Shown here piece after piece: positions 11,201 to 17,803 of a stretch of DNA of 51,305 nucleotides. Each line of letters begins with the position of its first letter. Within the stretch, counting starts at the first letter, position 1. The DNA lies in the NCBI GenBank assembly GCA_002715465.1, contig PAYY01000034.1, forward strand, positions 1 to 51,305, read 5' to 3'. The DNA comes from Fidelibacterota bacterium. GTDB taxonomy: Bacteria; Marinisomatota; Marinisomatia; Marinisomatales; S15-B10. Below the pieces are notes generated by a model. It had not been told where the DNA came from. It worked only from the letters and a program-made list of their open reading frames with translations, and did not search any database. The translations under genes and the position numbers were made by a program.

Positions 11201-11506
11201 ATGAGTAATTTTTCTTAGAGAACTATCTTTCGAAAAAAGTGATTTAACAGCAATGTCACCAATGTTATCATATTCAAATACTTCAAAGCGATCAAGTCTA
11301 TTTCCTATCTTAAAATATGATTTTTTTCTTATCATACCAGAAGTATCATATCGAACTTCTATATAATTCCTAAATCTCAGATCTTTAATTGACACATCTG
11401 TATCGCTAATAAATGCTTTTTCTGAACGAAAATATCGTACAAAGCTCTCCTGGCTAAAAAGAGCAGTAAAAAGTACTAATAAAATGAAACCTAAAAACCT
11501 TACCAC
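2297..11506 (-). CDS. Giant secreted protein with 26 Ig-like repeats and a TIGR03067/lipocalin-like C-terminus
   Basis: 3069 residues, GTG start (no ATG available, no clear ribosome site), signal peptide MVRFLGFILLVLFTALFSQ. Residues about 20-215 contain short Y-rich strands with EYDNIGD- and EYNSNGE-like turns, similar to YD/RHS-type strands. From about 218 to 2965 there are 26 tandem repeats of about 105 residues. Each opens with D-(T/I/V)-(T/S)-x-P, has S-Y-x-L-S-E-x-L, a GGxxDxxSPH segment and LVDGxxYxIxFxGxDxAGN. This is the Ig-like repeat style of bacterial adhesins and Bap-like proteins. The final 100 residues (DGEWAYQGIA onward, with GEYAIDWSKRPFRL and YGLFEF) resemble the small beta-barrel TIGR03067/lipocalin-like domain. 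Unlike three other proteins here it lacks the NPFNP sorting domain, so its route to the surface is unclear. Likely an adhesin or matrix protein. Confidence 0.85.
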   Translation of the reverse strand: MVRFLGFILLVLFTALFSQESFVRYFRSEKAFISDTDVSIKDLRFRNYIEVRYDTSGMIRKKSYFKIGNRLDRFEVFEYDNIGDIAVKSLFSKDSSLRKITHYGINDAPSEKFIRYTYGLNKVRDYDDRFTSIEYNSNGEAQVYRFYDVNGFMYGVIELQYNNENKVRQEDWVIMPSRKVVRRYVKNYDERTGETDIWEYDSTLTVVNSMTINSEGKAPIISIESPSDSIPINSSNLSYYLKEDLASGLIKWEWVGGKKDSLAPHLSKLISSEKTRGSHKDTQLRNPPILQDSSIYQITFSGIGESGYPADDMTLSAVTFDTTPPNYSIDAPAFTNIARISYNPDEDLSSAEVVWVWERGKKDEISPHVIGLSKGMLESGPKDSIIFREDVQLKDGATYSVLFQGKDMAGNKGPFLSVRSVLYDTTRPEFLWESPDSGGYANSSVISYISSEDLSNAQIKWIQTNIKEDEVDPYIINLTGSELDGGEHLYEALSEKPELINGGLYNIIMTGEDLAGNLANPVIVKNIIFDTTPPSLSTIAPEPGISIRSGEVIYTLDEDFSSAEIDWILENVDGKDNRNIKIQLTDEGLKSGDHRLADSTFINKLTDGGTFTIRLTGRDKAGNEALPSSIENIKFDVTAPEFVDVTPGDCTFVMSPAVTYTLTENLSEASIIWTQVGGEPDFNSPQIMDIPFDYLTEGFHDSVMANQLTLQDGSVYVISFMGVDAAGNRSLGASSTDVMYDITPPDINLNFPVNGSHIPTSAISYNSSERLKTGTVIWEWIDGKLDVRAPHTISMYGNELSKGSHNFIEMNQSPNLVSGGIYQVTIKGKDLSGKVSEPIKAMRVTFDDTPPKLSIFSPKMESHRNIPSIGYNLSESLLSASVVWDRKDGVEDPTSPHILSLESFELSAGIHPDSLPINTPFLKDGAIYDLYMVGVDSAGNISDTVLVSEINYDITPPILEVNYPIDSVPTRNVEVSYSLSENLKSGEIIWTSIDSITGNAEQFIQIIPDSNLVKGFYERFPIASAPPPLVEGTIYSVTFNGIDLAGNKSEPVIITEVMFDATKPKFADVKPDSGGFINSSNLTYNLSESISEGKAIWESKYPALDSIITHTADFEGDELTSGLHNEISLLNPPQLVNGAIYTFKITGEDAAGNKSDTVIVENITFDADPPIIELLDLSEKSFISSPNLSYSFSEEFSIANAKWEWLDGTRDAAKIHNVQFVNEELLEGGHVDTEFFHDPNLVEGGVYQLTISGYDRAGNEANPIILENLTFDATAPLFDEFTPTLSSYINEPLIGYWLSENLKEGKLTWEHIGGIYDENAPHISNFVGSELNAGTQLPRLMSETPMLVDGSIYSLKILGIDPAGNISDTLRIDSVHYDITDPEITVFYPDTNSFVNTAEIKYSLSEYISEGTITYQRIGGNADLGSPHVIKIEEESLASSGLHDSLGFSNLPQLQDGSTYRITYAGTDRAGNEAIPISIENISYDITAPIISNLSPLDSVAVNHTRFSYNLNEALVEGSIRWINSGGKEDGNSPHTVSLLPEMMSIGNSGEINLETPPPLIDGGEYIIEIFGSDIAGNNTDTVRISSITYDVTSPKYLVTYPTADIYVPDSRLSFRLSENLSKGVISWIYTGGNDDTRSPHEISLNNEELLSEPFDGYLMNQPTLVDGASYRITFNGEDPAGNQVDEVFLEDVKVDFSPPILTVSSPLSGAAIKEPNISYSISEDLKDGTMFWSQIAGIADPSSPHIVPLDSDELLSGDHSDGNLIFPPLLSDGSIYNYSFVGIDYAGNKSDTLIIESLRYDVTEPVIMVSSPVDGDYLNEILPSFSFSEDMLESIITWTQIGGEDDVNSPHQSVLTGNELLSGDHVKTALLNLPALVDGAIYSVSFSGLDLAGNNAEEVFIDKITYDITSPVIAISSPESNIFIDKPVISFSTSEDLSSGEFLWKDLRNSTNNLSIKLSNSLKVAGNYPEIDFSDSLNLVDGSAYRILMTAEDLAGNIAEPVSIVNVGYDTSPPTLTIDYPSEGDYINSNVISYNLSEPLKEGKLTWVRTGGADDPSPPRIINLDNSMLTSGSHPEILSANFDPLVSGAIYTLTLEGIDMAGNAGKNFNVTNLSYDDISPNIIVNYPQVNQYVNTKEVDYSLSELFKSGQISWIRTGGSSDPYSPHEIILNASELSSGDHPQSITSNIPDLVDGSIYSIVFSGIDMAGNTSEVVTIPMVTYDISAPLFTLLWPESMKAINEPEISYSLSEKMQKASLVWKHVAGVTDPNSPHTIELLGDEMVKGSFEKVSLTMEPTLVDGAIYDISTIGNDQAGNNLTSSTIQQVLFDVTPPSIIASLPAPTSFIKTSAISYNLSETLSEGKVVWRRTGGEIDASSPHEIPLSGLELAMGEHNEIILTNAPNLVSGSVYSISFEGIDPATNNASSMTIESVTFDNTPPLLTIKTYNDLLAINEPRLTYTISENANSGIVIFEQTSGNTDPNSPHQVVLVESELSQGEHAGAIFSNSPTLVDGGIYRISFRVTDAAGNEAETVRINGILFDSIKPVITLNSPESPINTKTLDIDYTLSEKLSTATATWTRIGGNTDSQSPRIIEFSVPEKEEGNRKGILLNQTSLVDGGIYTLTLNGSDAAGNKADEISVSGVKFDISPPIFSVINPIEGYTNGKTFSYNIDETIISGEIVFKNAPGNNAIRDGGTPHTVILSGQELIKGPHESIDLTNPPTLVSGASYSISFSGTDSAGNTSNPIDIGPLLFDNTPPVIIVTGPSPGTSINNTSISYELSEPLQTGTITWIGNGGSSQEKSLSGNELKGGVHDSITLINAPSLSDGSNYSLVFTGQDNAGNLMDPVTISDVTFDVTAPRFNLDFTNSAPGRGLFNYNSPVGMTFSEDMGEVIFRWEREGGSEDPDSPHYLTVAEEDLGSGDHPSILVPGSDKVLIGTSYTLTVDAKDKAGNSAKSQTVENIDIVKALDGEWAYQGIAVILWSFNNGRFSQGVLFGNTIGDEKPGEYAIDWSKRPFRLAIKYDDGTRRYGLFEFIGHNKLRVVSSSEKRPSSWSDGDYFEFDYREKNIP
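2611..10855 (-). repeat. 26 tandem Ig-like repeats (protein level, about 315 bp each)
   Basis: The repeats are obvious in protein sequence (motifs S-Y-x-L-S-E, SPH, DGxxY and DxAGN recur at steady spacing) but diverged at the DNA level. This points to an old array under selection for fold rather than a recently expanded one. Boundaries are estimated from the motif positions. Confidence 0.8.
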
Positions 11507-11555
11507 GGCAAGGTAGTTTAAACACCACTGAAGTTAGTATCAATTCAAATCGAAC

Positions 11556-12323
11556 TTAAAGTTTATGAGGAATTCGCAGGAATTCATTTACCACCCAAGT
11601 AATGGACCAGTTGTGTCCAAGTCTTTTACCATTCATGCTATTCGGCAATTGCGTAACACGACTATCAAAAAGATCTATTTGCTGTGGATCTATTTTCATT
11701 TTTCGAAAAGCTCCATCAAGCTTGTGTTGAGTTCTCCATTGAAAATGTAATATATTTTTATCCCATGAGTAATAATTAATTGAACCATCTTGTTTTTTTT
11801 CAATTTCACATCTTGTATTAAGACTTTTATATCCGCGTAAAGGGGATGCAATAGAATGAATTTCAATAGGAATATTGTAATGTAATTTTGATGCAAGTTT
11901 CGTTACTACTACTCCTCCATAACTATGACCAAAAATTATTAACTTTTCTATTCCTAGAGTTTCTCCAATAAGAAGAATTAAATCATCCGCTAGTTTATCT
12001 GAGGCACTATCTGGGCAAACATCCCAATTATATCGATAAAAATAAGTGTATTTATATTCATTAGAAAAAGTTTTTAATCCATAAATCCACTCATAACCAT
12101 CTGATTTCCAACCATGAACACCAATTATTAATATTTCTTTATTAAGACTTGAATCATTGGAAATAAAAACAAACCCATATTTTTGCTCCATAAGTTTTTT
12201 ACCAGAAAGTTTTATCTTTTCACCCATTTCCAAGTCACTTCTTGATAGACTAGAAATAGAATTTTGACAAAAACCTCCTGAGATGATTAGGAAAAAGAAA
12301 TACTGTATAAAATTAAACTTCAT
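11556..12323 (-). CDS. Secreted alpha/beta-hydrolase (lipase/esterase-like)
   Basis: 255 residues with a signal peptide ending near FCQ (residues 18-20). GVHGW (68-72) is an oxyanion-type HG motif, and GHSYGG (132-137) is the nucleophile elbow with Ser134. The best late histidine is His237 in LGHNW; the acid is uncertain (Asp220 is a candidate). The core around LADDLILLIGETLGIEKLII preceding the Ser is typical of lipase-class alpha/beta hydrolases. Substrate unknown. It is 49 nt upstream of the giant Ig-repeat gene on the same strand and may be cotranscribed with it. Confidence 0.75.
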   Translation of the reverse strand: MKFNFIQYFFFLIISGGFCQNSISSLSRSDLEMGEKIKLSGKKLMEQKYGFVFISNDSSLNKEILIIGVHGWKSDGYEWIYGLKTFSNEYKYTYFYRYNWDVCPDSASDKLADDLILLIGETLGIEKLIIFGHSYGGVVVTKLASKLHYNIPIEIHSIASPLRGYKSLNTRCEIEKKQDGSINYYSWDKNILHFQWRTQHKLDGAFRKMKIDPQQIDLFDSRVTQLPNSMNGKRLGHNWSITWVVNEFLRIPHKL

Positions 12324-12437
12324 TGTCCATATATTGTAAAAGCATAGTTTTTTTCAAATTAACATTGATTTTAATTTTTGACTTAATATCTTTACTCAAC
12401 AAGGAGTTTTTCTATTCAAGATGTAAATTGATGGGTT
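12324..12437. promoter_or_regulatory. Divergent intergenic region, likely two promoters
   Basis: This 114-bp AT-rich gap separates the leftward hydrolase gene from the rightward three-gene operon, and is the only divergent junction in the window, so it must hold starts for both directions. A TTGAAA and a TACAATATAT-like element occur on the minus strand and a TTGACT on the plus strand, but no pair with good spacing stands out. Confidence 0.45.
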
Positions 12438-13439
12438 ATGAATATGACAGATCATATAAGAAGTAATACAAATTTATGTCATAAAACTATTATATTAATT
12501 TCTTTTCTAAGCTTTTCAACAATTAGATCACAGCAATTAATTGTCTTAGATATAGCTCCATTAAACATAACAGATGAATACATTCTAATTTTGTCAGATC
12601 ATTTTAGAGAAATTATTTCTACCAAATTAGATAAACAAATTATGCCCGTAGAAACTATTAGAGAAGTATTGAGCCAAGATAAAGTTAACAACAGATGGTG
12701 TGCTGAGAAATGGTGTGCAAAAGAAATCGGAAAACTAATAAGTGAAGAAGAAGTAATAGTGTCTTCAATATGGAAAGATCAGAATATTTATCGAATTAAA
12801 GGATCATTAGTAAACATTAACTCTGACACTGTTACAAATTGGCATGAATTTAATTTTGCCGGTGAAGATTCTAGTCTTTTTAATGAAGTTGAGTATATGG
12901 CCTATAAAATTTTTAATAAATCATCTCCACCTGAAATACAGAATAAACATGATTTCATTAATGAAAGATCCTTGGCATTACAAGGAATTACGGAAAAAAA
13001 TACACGCCTTAAGGCAACCCTACTTTCTACCGCTGTTCCTGGTTTAGGTCAGTATTATCTTAAGAAGAAAGTAGTTGGTGGAGTCTGGCTATCAGCTCAA
13101 CTTATTTTGGGGAGCTTAGCTCTAAGAGAATATATAATATGGCGAAATTCTTATAAAAATTTCTATGAATTTGAAGATCTATATCTAACATCTACAGATG
13201 TTTCCGATATAGAAAATTATCGAAATGCAATGATAACAACTTATGATTTAGCAAAGTCATCGATTATTCAACGTCAACAATATACCAATATAATTTCAGG
13301 CTTATGGCTATTAAATATTTTTCATGCTTATGTTATTTCACCTTCAACAGAAAAAATACTTGAAGACATCTCTATAAAGTTTTCACATAAACAGACAACA
13401 AACGAGTTCCAATTAAGGCTTATTCTTGCACTCAATTAA
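12438..13439 (+). CDS. Envelope protein: CsgG/TolB-N-like domain plus DUF5683-like membrane region
   Basis: 333 residues. A signal sequence at about 15-32 is followed by a domain (about 33-160) with the pattern VLDIAPLNI...ETIREVLSQ...EEVIVSSIW, similar to the N-terminal nucleotide-fold-like domain of CsgG/TolB-type envelope proteins. Residues 195-310 contain STAVPGLGQYY (198-208), the proline/glycine motif of DUF5683/TM2-type proteins that precedes hydrophobic helices, then membrane segments at about 212-230 and 285-305. A Cys pair (RWCAEKWCAKEIG) lies in the first domain. First gene of a rightward operon whose next gene overlaps its end by 14 nt, suggesting it helps assemble or anchor the products. 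Start could also be the ATG two codons later. Confidence 0.7.
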   Translation: MNMTDHIRSNTNLCHKTIILISFLSFSTIRSQQLIVLDIAPLNITDEYILILSDHFREIISTKLDKQIMPVETIREVLSQDKVNNRWCAEKWCAKEIGKLISEEEVIVSSIWKDQNIYRIKGSLVNINSDTVTNWHEFNFAGEDSSLFNEVEYMAYKIFNKSSPPEIQNKHDFINERSLALQGITEKNTRLKATLLSTAVPGLGQYYLKKKVVGGVWLSAQLILGSLALREYIIWRNSYKNFYEFEDLYLTSTDVSDIENYRNAMITTYDLAKSSIIQRQQYTNIISGLWLLNIFHAYVISPSTEKILEDISIKFSHKQTTNEFQLRLILALN

Positions 13440-13977
13440 ATTAATATTACCCATTATTATCATATTCATAAGCTGTGAAAAACTACCAGTAAAAAGTTTC
13501 GATAATCCCTTAGACATTACCCAATCAGAACTAATTGGAGTTAGTTTTCCGGCCCTAGTTTTTTTCCCTGATAATGTATCAATTAAAACCGGTGAAACTG
13601 TTTCACTTGGAGTATATGCCATGGAAATTAATGAGCTTAGTGGTGCTTATATTCAGATAAATTATGAAGTTCAAAAAGTTAATATAACCTCTGTTCTTCC
13701 TGGTCAACTTCTTCATTCAATTACAGATCCTTTTTTTAACTATGAAAATGACACATTATCTGGAAAATTAAATATTTATACCACATCATATGGTTTGGAC
13801 ACATTAAAAGATTCCTCAGGAACAGGTAGCCTTGCAAATATTGAATTTAAAGCCAATGTCCCAGGTAAAATTATCATCCAATACACAGACAGTACAGAAT
13901 TTGTAGATCATAATGACAATACAATTAAAATTAAGAGCAAACTTCCAGGAGTAATAAATGTTTCCGAGAAAAATTAG
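13426..13977 (+). CDS. Cohesin-like lipoprotein
   Basis: 183 residues, TTG start at 13426 with TAAGG seven bases upstream, overlapping the end of the previous gene by 14 nt. The lipobox IFISC places the lipidated Cys at 17, so the mature protein should be membrane anchored, probably in the outer membrane. Residues about 43-178 have the cohesin-type beta-sandwich pattern: VSIKTGETVSLGVYA, GAYIQINYE, VTSVLPGQLL-like strands (here NITSVLPGQLL), a glycine-rich turn and SLANIEFKA, ending in GVINV. Cohesins bind dockerins, and the next gene encodes dockerin-like repeats, which supports the call. No catalytic motif. The alternative is a generic immunoglobulin-like lipoprotein. Confidence 0.7.
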   Translation: MHSIKLILPIIIIFISCEKLPVKSFDNPLDITQSELIGVSFPALVFFPDNVSIKTGETVSLGVYAMEINELSGAYIQINYEVQKVNITSVLPGQLLHSITDPFFNYENDTLSGKLNIYTTSYGLDTLKDSSGTGSLANIEFKANVPGKIIIQYTDSTEFVDHNDNTIKIKSKLPGVINVSEKN

Positions 13978-16789
13978 AATATCATATTTTATTTTTCTGG
14001 CACACCTATGTGCACAAACTACTTCTCCTGAGATTTTAACTATTACTTCTACAACAGATGCAGGAAGTTATAATTTAGGTAGTAGTATAAATATAACATT
14101 GAATTTCACCAAACCTGTCTCTTTAACTGATGCAAAGATAGAGATTGTATTAGAAACTGGTGATACGGATAGATCTATATATATTGAGGAATTTTCAACA
14201 GCTTCTCTTTCAGCTTCTACAACATATATCGTACAAAAAGGAGATGTAACCTCACAACTATCTATTAACAGTATAATTTTAAGTGCTACTGGATCATCCC
14301 CATCCATTATTGACAATCAAGGTAATGTTATGATTAACTTTGTACCAATAGCCAATCTTGAAAAGGACCGAATAATTATCATTGATGGATTAGCACCTGA
14401 TCCACCTAATGGATTGATTGCGGTTGCTGACAATCAATCTATTACATTATCTTGGGAATCAAATTCTGAAGCTGATTTTTCAAAATATATTATTTATGGC
14501 GGAAAAGTGAATAACCCCACAACTGCTATATCAAGTATTTCATCAATATCTCAATTATCTGAAACTATAACATCTCTTTCAAATGATACGACATATTATT
14601 ACAGAATGGTAGCTGAAGATTTATTAGGAAACTCCAGTTCCTATTCTAAGGTTATATCATCGACACCATTTTCAACACCGGTAGCCGGTGAAATCCGCGA
14701 TGGAGAATCAACAGATATTGATTGGTGGAATAAAAGAGATAGGATCACCTTTAATTGGGATGAATTTAGTGATAATGGAACAATAAATTATGAATATGCC
14801 ATTGGCACTTCTCTTTCTGATCTAATAAACACAATTCCTTGGATCTCCGTTACGGGGACAGAAAAAACTCATACTGGCCTTAATCTAATTGAAGGTTTTA
14901 CCTATTTCATTAGCATTAGAGGGACAGATTTTACAGGAAAATCAGATACAACTACATCGAACGGTTTAGCGATAGATCTTACAGCACCTAATTTTGGCTA
15001 TGTTAATGATGGATCCATAGAGTCAGATACTGACCTAGATTATTCAAATTCGCTCGAAGAACTCTCATCAAACTGGAATGGTTTCTCAGATATTGTTAGC
15101 AGCGGAGTTGCCAGTAATATTGAAACTTACACTTACATCATAGGTACATCACCAGGTGACTCAAATATTGTTCTTCCAAAAACAATATCTATACAAAATT
15201 CTATTTCTGAAACAGGATTGTCTCTTGAAGAGGATTCAACTTATTATTTCACTGTATATGCTACTGATTTTGCTGGTAATGAGTCCAATGTAATTAGTTC
15301 TAATGGAGTTACAATTGATGTTACTAAGCCTAAGCCAGGAATTGTTAGGGATATCACTCCTTTTTACTTCATTTTAAATGATCTTACAGATAGATCATGG
15401 ATTAATTTTAATTCTAGCCTCGTAGCATACTGGTATGGATTTACTGATTCGCTTAGTGGGATCTCCAATTATGAAATTAGTGTTTTCGATCCAGATAATA
15501 TTCCTGTAATTGAATGGAAACAGCCCACTAATGATTCAACATTATTTATACCAGGCTTGTCACTTGAGGATGATAAAACTTATAAAATTGCTGTTAAAAC
15601 GACTGATGTAGCTGGGAATCAAATTATTGAATTAAGTAATGGGATTTATGTAGATCTTACTCCACCTTCAGTTGCTTCTCAGGATGAAAAACGAATTCTA
15701 CTCAATGATACAACTGAATTAGAAATAATATTTTCCGAAGAAATTTCTTCATTAGAAATTTTCGGAAAATCAAAGACTGATTCAATTGTTAATTTTCGTC
15801 ATAAAATAAAGGGTAATATTCTTACCATTGAAACTCGACCACCATTTTCTAGCTTAGATACTATCTCATTTTATCTAAATAATGTTACGGATTCACATGA
15901 GTTAATAACAGAGCAAATACCTATAGAATTCGCGACTCGCCTTCTAGGCGATTACGATGACAATCTAATAATTGATATTTCTGACATAAGCGAATTTGCA
16001 AAACGCTGGCCAACCGATGATATTGCACCCGTCGAAGGCCTCCCTCCATATTTTACCATCAAAACAGACGGAATAATAAATTTAAGAGATGCCATGGCTT
16101 TTGCACGAATGTGGAGATGGTTTAATGAGGTGAATGAAGAAGATATTGTATTACCCAACCAATTTGGTGTAGCTCCTAAATTTTCTTCATCTGATAATGG
16201 TTTTACTATATTTTTATCGCCTGACGTTGCATCTGGTGAGATAATTATTATTAATGGAGGTGATAATCTCATGCTTACAAATAAAAATTTGTCTCACGAA
16301 GGTCTCTTCCTATCATATCGAAATAAAATTTATGATAGCTACAGAATTGATTTCTCAAAATTCAATTCTAAAAATTCAACACAAACAACAAATTTGAATT
16401 TTTCAGCTAATCAAGGAGAAGAGCATTTGACATTCTACTATTATCTTTATAATAAAGAAATGGAATTAATATCATCAGGCTCATCAAACCCATTAAACGG
16501 AATCTTTCCAGAAAATTATTCTTTAAAACCTAATTTTCCCAACCCATTTAACCCTTCTACTACAATTCCCTATGAACTTCCAGAAGTATCCAGCATAAAG
16601 ATTGATATTTATGACCTATTAGGTAAAAAAGTTCGTACCTTAATAAATAAAAATATGGAGGCTGGATTTCATACTTGTATTTGGGACGGTAAAAATGACA
16701 GAGGAAAAAATATTTCTGCTGGAGTTTATATTATTAGCATGAATACAGGAACAATCTTTCAAACTAGAAAGATTGTTTTGTTAAAATGA
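13958..16789 (+). CDS. Secreted multidomain protein with Ig/Fn3 repeats, dockerin-like repeats and NPFNP sorting domain
   Basis: 943 residues; ATG with AGGAG upstream, overlapping the cohesin-like gene by 20 nt. Signal peptide to about residue 20 (LCAQ). An N-terminal beta-domain (25-145) is followed by an Fn3-type domain from about 150 (PDPPNGLIAVADNQSITLSW). Three Ig-like repeats follow, with DFTGKSD, DFAGNESN and DVAGNQ motifs like those of the giant adhesin. Residues about 662-725 carry two dockerin/EF-like loops, GDYDDNLIIDISDI and KTDGIINLRDAM, each followed by a helix. The C-terminus (857-943) is a type IX secretion-like sorting domain with FPNPFNPSTTIPY, SAGVYII and terminal KIVLLK. 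Expected fate: export, possible retention on the surface through the cohesin-like lipoprotein. No enzyme domain recognised. Confidence 0.8.
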   Translation: MFPRKIRISYFIFLAHLCAQTTSPEILTITSTTDAGSYNLGSSINITLNFTKPVSLTDAKIEIVLETGDTDRSIYIEEFSTASLSASTTYIVQKGDVTSQLSINSIILSATGSSPSIIDNQGNVMINFVPIANLEKDRIIIIDGLAPDPPNGLIAVADNQSITLSWESNSEADFSKYIIYGGKVNNPTTAISSISSISQLSETITSLSNDTTYYYRMVAEDLLGNSSSYSKVISSTPFSTPVAGEIRDGESTDIDWWNKRDRITFNWDEFSDNGTINYEYAIGTSLSDLINTIPWISVTGTEKTHTGLNLIEGFTYFISIRGTDFTGKSDTTTSNGLAIDLTAPNFGYVNDGSIESDTDLDYSNSLEELSSNWNGFSDIVSSGVASNIETYTYIIGTSPGDSNIVLPKTISIQNSISETGLSLEEDSTYYFTVYATDFAGNESNVISSNGVTIDVTKPKPGIVRDITPFYFILNDLTDRSWINFNSSLVAYWYGFTDSLSGISNYEISVFDPDNIPVIEWKQPTNDSTLFIPGLSLEDDKTYKIAVKTTDVAGNQIIELSNGIYVDLTPPSVASQDEKRILLNDTTELEIIFSEEISSLEIFGKSKTDSIVNFRHKIKGNILTIETRPPFSSLDTISFYLNNVTDSHELITEQIPIEFATRLLGDYDDNLIIDISDISEFAKRWPTDDIAPVEGLPPYFTIKTDGIINLRDAMAFARMWRWFNEVNEEDIVLPNQFGVAPKFSSSDNGFTIFLSPDVASGEIIIINGGDNLMLTNKNLSHEGLFLSYRNKIYDSYRIDFSKFNSKNSTQTTNLNFSANQGEEHLTFYYYLYNKEMELISSGSSNPLNGIFPENYSLKPNFPNPFNPSTTIPYELPEVSSIKIDIYDLLGKKVRTLINKNMEAGFHTCIWDGKNDRGKNISAGVYIISMNTGTIFQTRKIVLLK

Positions 16790-16791
16790 AC

Positions 16792-17781
16792 TCACCAATC
16801 CTCATCTATCTCAAGTGAACCTTTAAACATAACCGTATAATTGCCATATATAGGGTCATAATAATGACCGCCTTCTTCATAATAACGATTCCATATTTTG
16901 TTTCCATTTTTATCTTTACGGTAAATAAAAGGAGAAATCATTAGGCGTTCAAGATGCCAGCGTCCTTTTTTACCTGAGGGTATTTCTTCGCCATTTCCAT
17001 AAATCATTAAACCTCCTTCATCATATATTTCATGTTGAGGATTAATTTCACCATACTCATGGCTTACGTTAATAGCTTTATGACCAATTTCATGAGCTAT
17101 TGTCCTTCTTAAACGATCTGGTCTAGATAGATTTGTTAATGTAATCACACCTCTTAATTTTTTTGGTATAGTATTGCAATATGAATAGGATGGGAATGAC
17201 AATCCTCCTGTACGGACAGTTTTTATCATCCAATTACGACCTTCCGAAACTTCTAAAAAGGGTAAAAACACCTCCTGCAACGCTATGAGATAAATAGTAC
17301 GGTGATTATCAGGATTTCTTTCGATAATACTATTAAATGCATCTAAAGCCTGTTTTGTTAGTATTGAGGGGTGCCTTTTCATATGAGTATACATATTTGT
17401 GTATTCAGTTTGAGGAATTTCAGGTATCTTATTTGCTTGAAGAGAAAGAAATCGTCTGTCAACAATCCCGGTCTTGATCCAAAGTAATTTCAGCTGAACA
17501 GACGTAGGAGAATAAATTTCCTTAGCGGACAAAAAACCTGATATAATATTTTCAAGAGTTACTTTATTAAAGTCTGGATCAAAGTTAGAAGGAAAATAAA
17601 TACCTACATCAATAGTTGCCTTACCTTCCTCAATATCCTGGTTTATATTTTCAATATCTACTGAATCAATTACTGACCATTCTATTGGTTTTGGTTTTAT
17701 AATTTTTGATTCACAACCTAAAAATATGGTTGAAAAACAAATACTAAGAATAGATTGGAGAAGTAATCTATTGGTACACAA
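16792..17781 (-). CDS. Lipoprotein with zinc-metalloprotease motif
   Basis: 329 residues. Only a TTG start (17781) fits, and no clear ribosome site is seen, so the start is uncertain. The lipobox IFLGC gives lipid-Cys23. HEIGH (230-234) with another His at 241 (HEIGHKAINVSH) matches a gluzincin/metzincin-type zinc site; the third ligand spacing is one residue longer than the metzincin HExxHxxGxxH. Downstream segments YDEGGLMIYGNGEE and GRWHLERL add a possible Met-turn. Probably a cell-surface or periplasmic peptidase. It lies convergent with the dockerin-protein gene, with only two bases between stop codons, and downstream of the GH-like gene. Confidence 0.65.
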   Translation of the reverse strand: MCTNRLLLQSILSICFSTIFLGCESKIIKPKPIEWSVIDSVDIENINQDIEEGKATIDVGIYFPSNFDPDFNKVTLENIISGFLSAKEIYSPTSVQLKLLWIKTGIVDRRFLSLQANKIPEIPQTEYTNMYTHMKRHPSILTKQALDAFNSIIERNPDNHRTIYLIALQEVFLPFLEVSEGRNWMIKTVRTGGLSFPSYSYCNTIPKKLRGVITLTNLSRPDRLRRTIAHEIGHKAINVSHEYGEINPQHEIYDEGGLMIYGNGEEIPSGKKGRWHLERLMISPFIYRKDKNGNKIWNRYYEEGGHYYDPIYGNYTVMFKGSLEIDEDW

Positions 17782-17803
17782 AACAAAAAAAGGATTTATA
17801 ATT

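Noticed and set aside
2297..11506. Possibility of a polyketide/NRPS or other giant enzyme
   Set aside because: All repeats are Ig-like with no catalytic motif, and there is a signal peptide.
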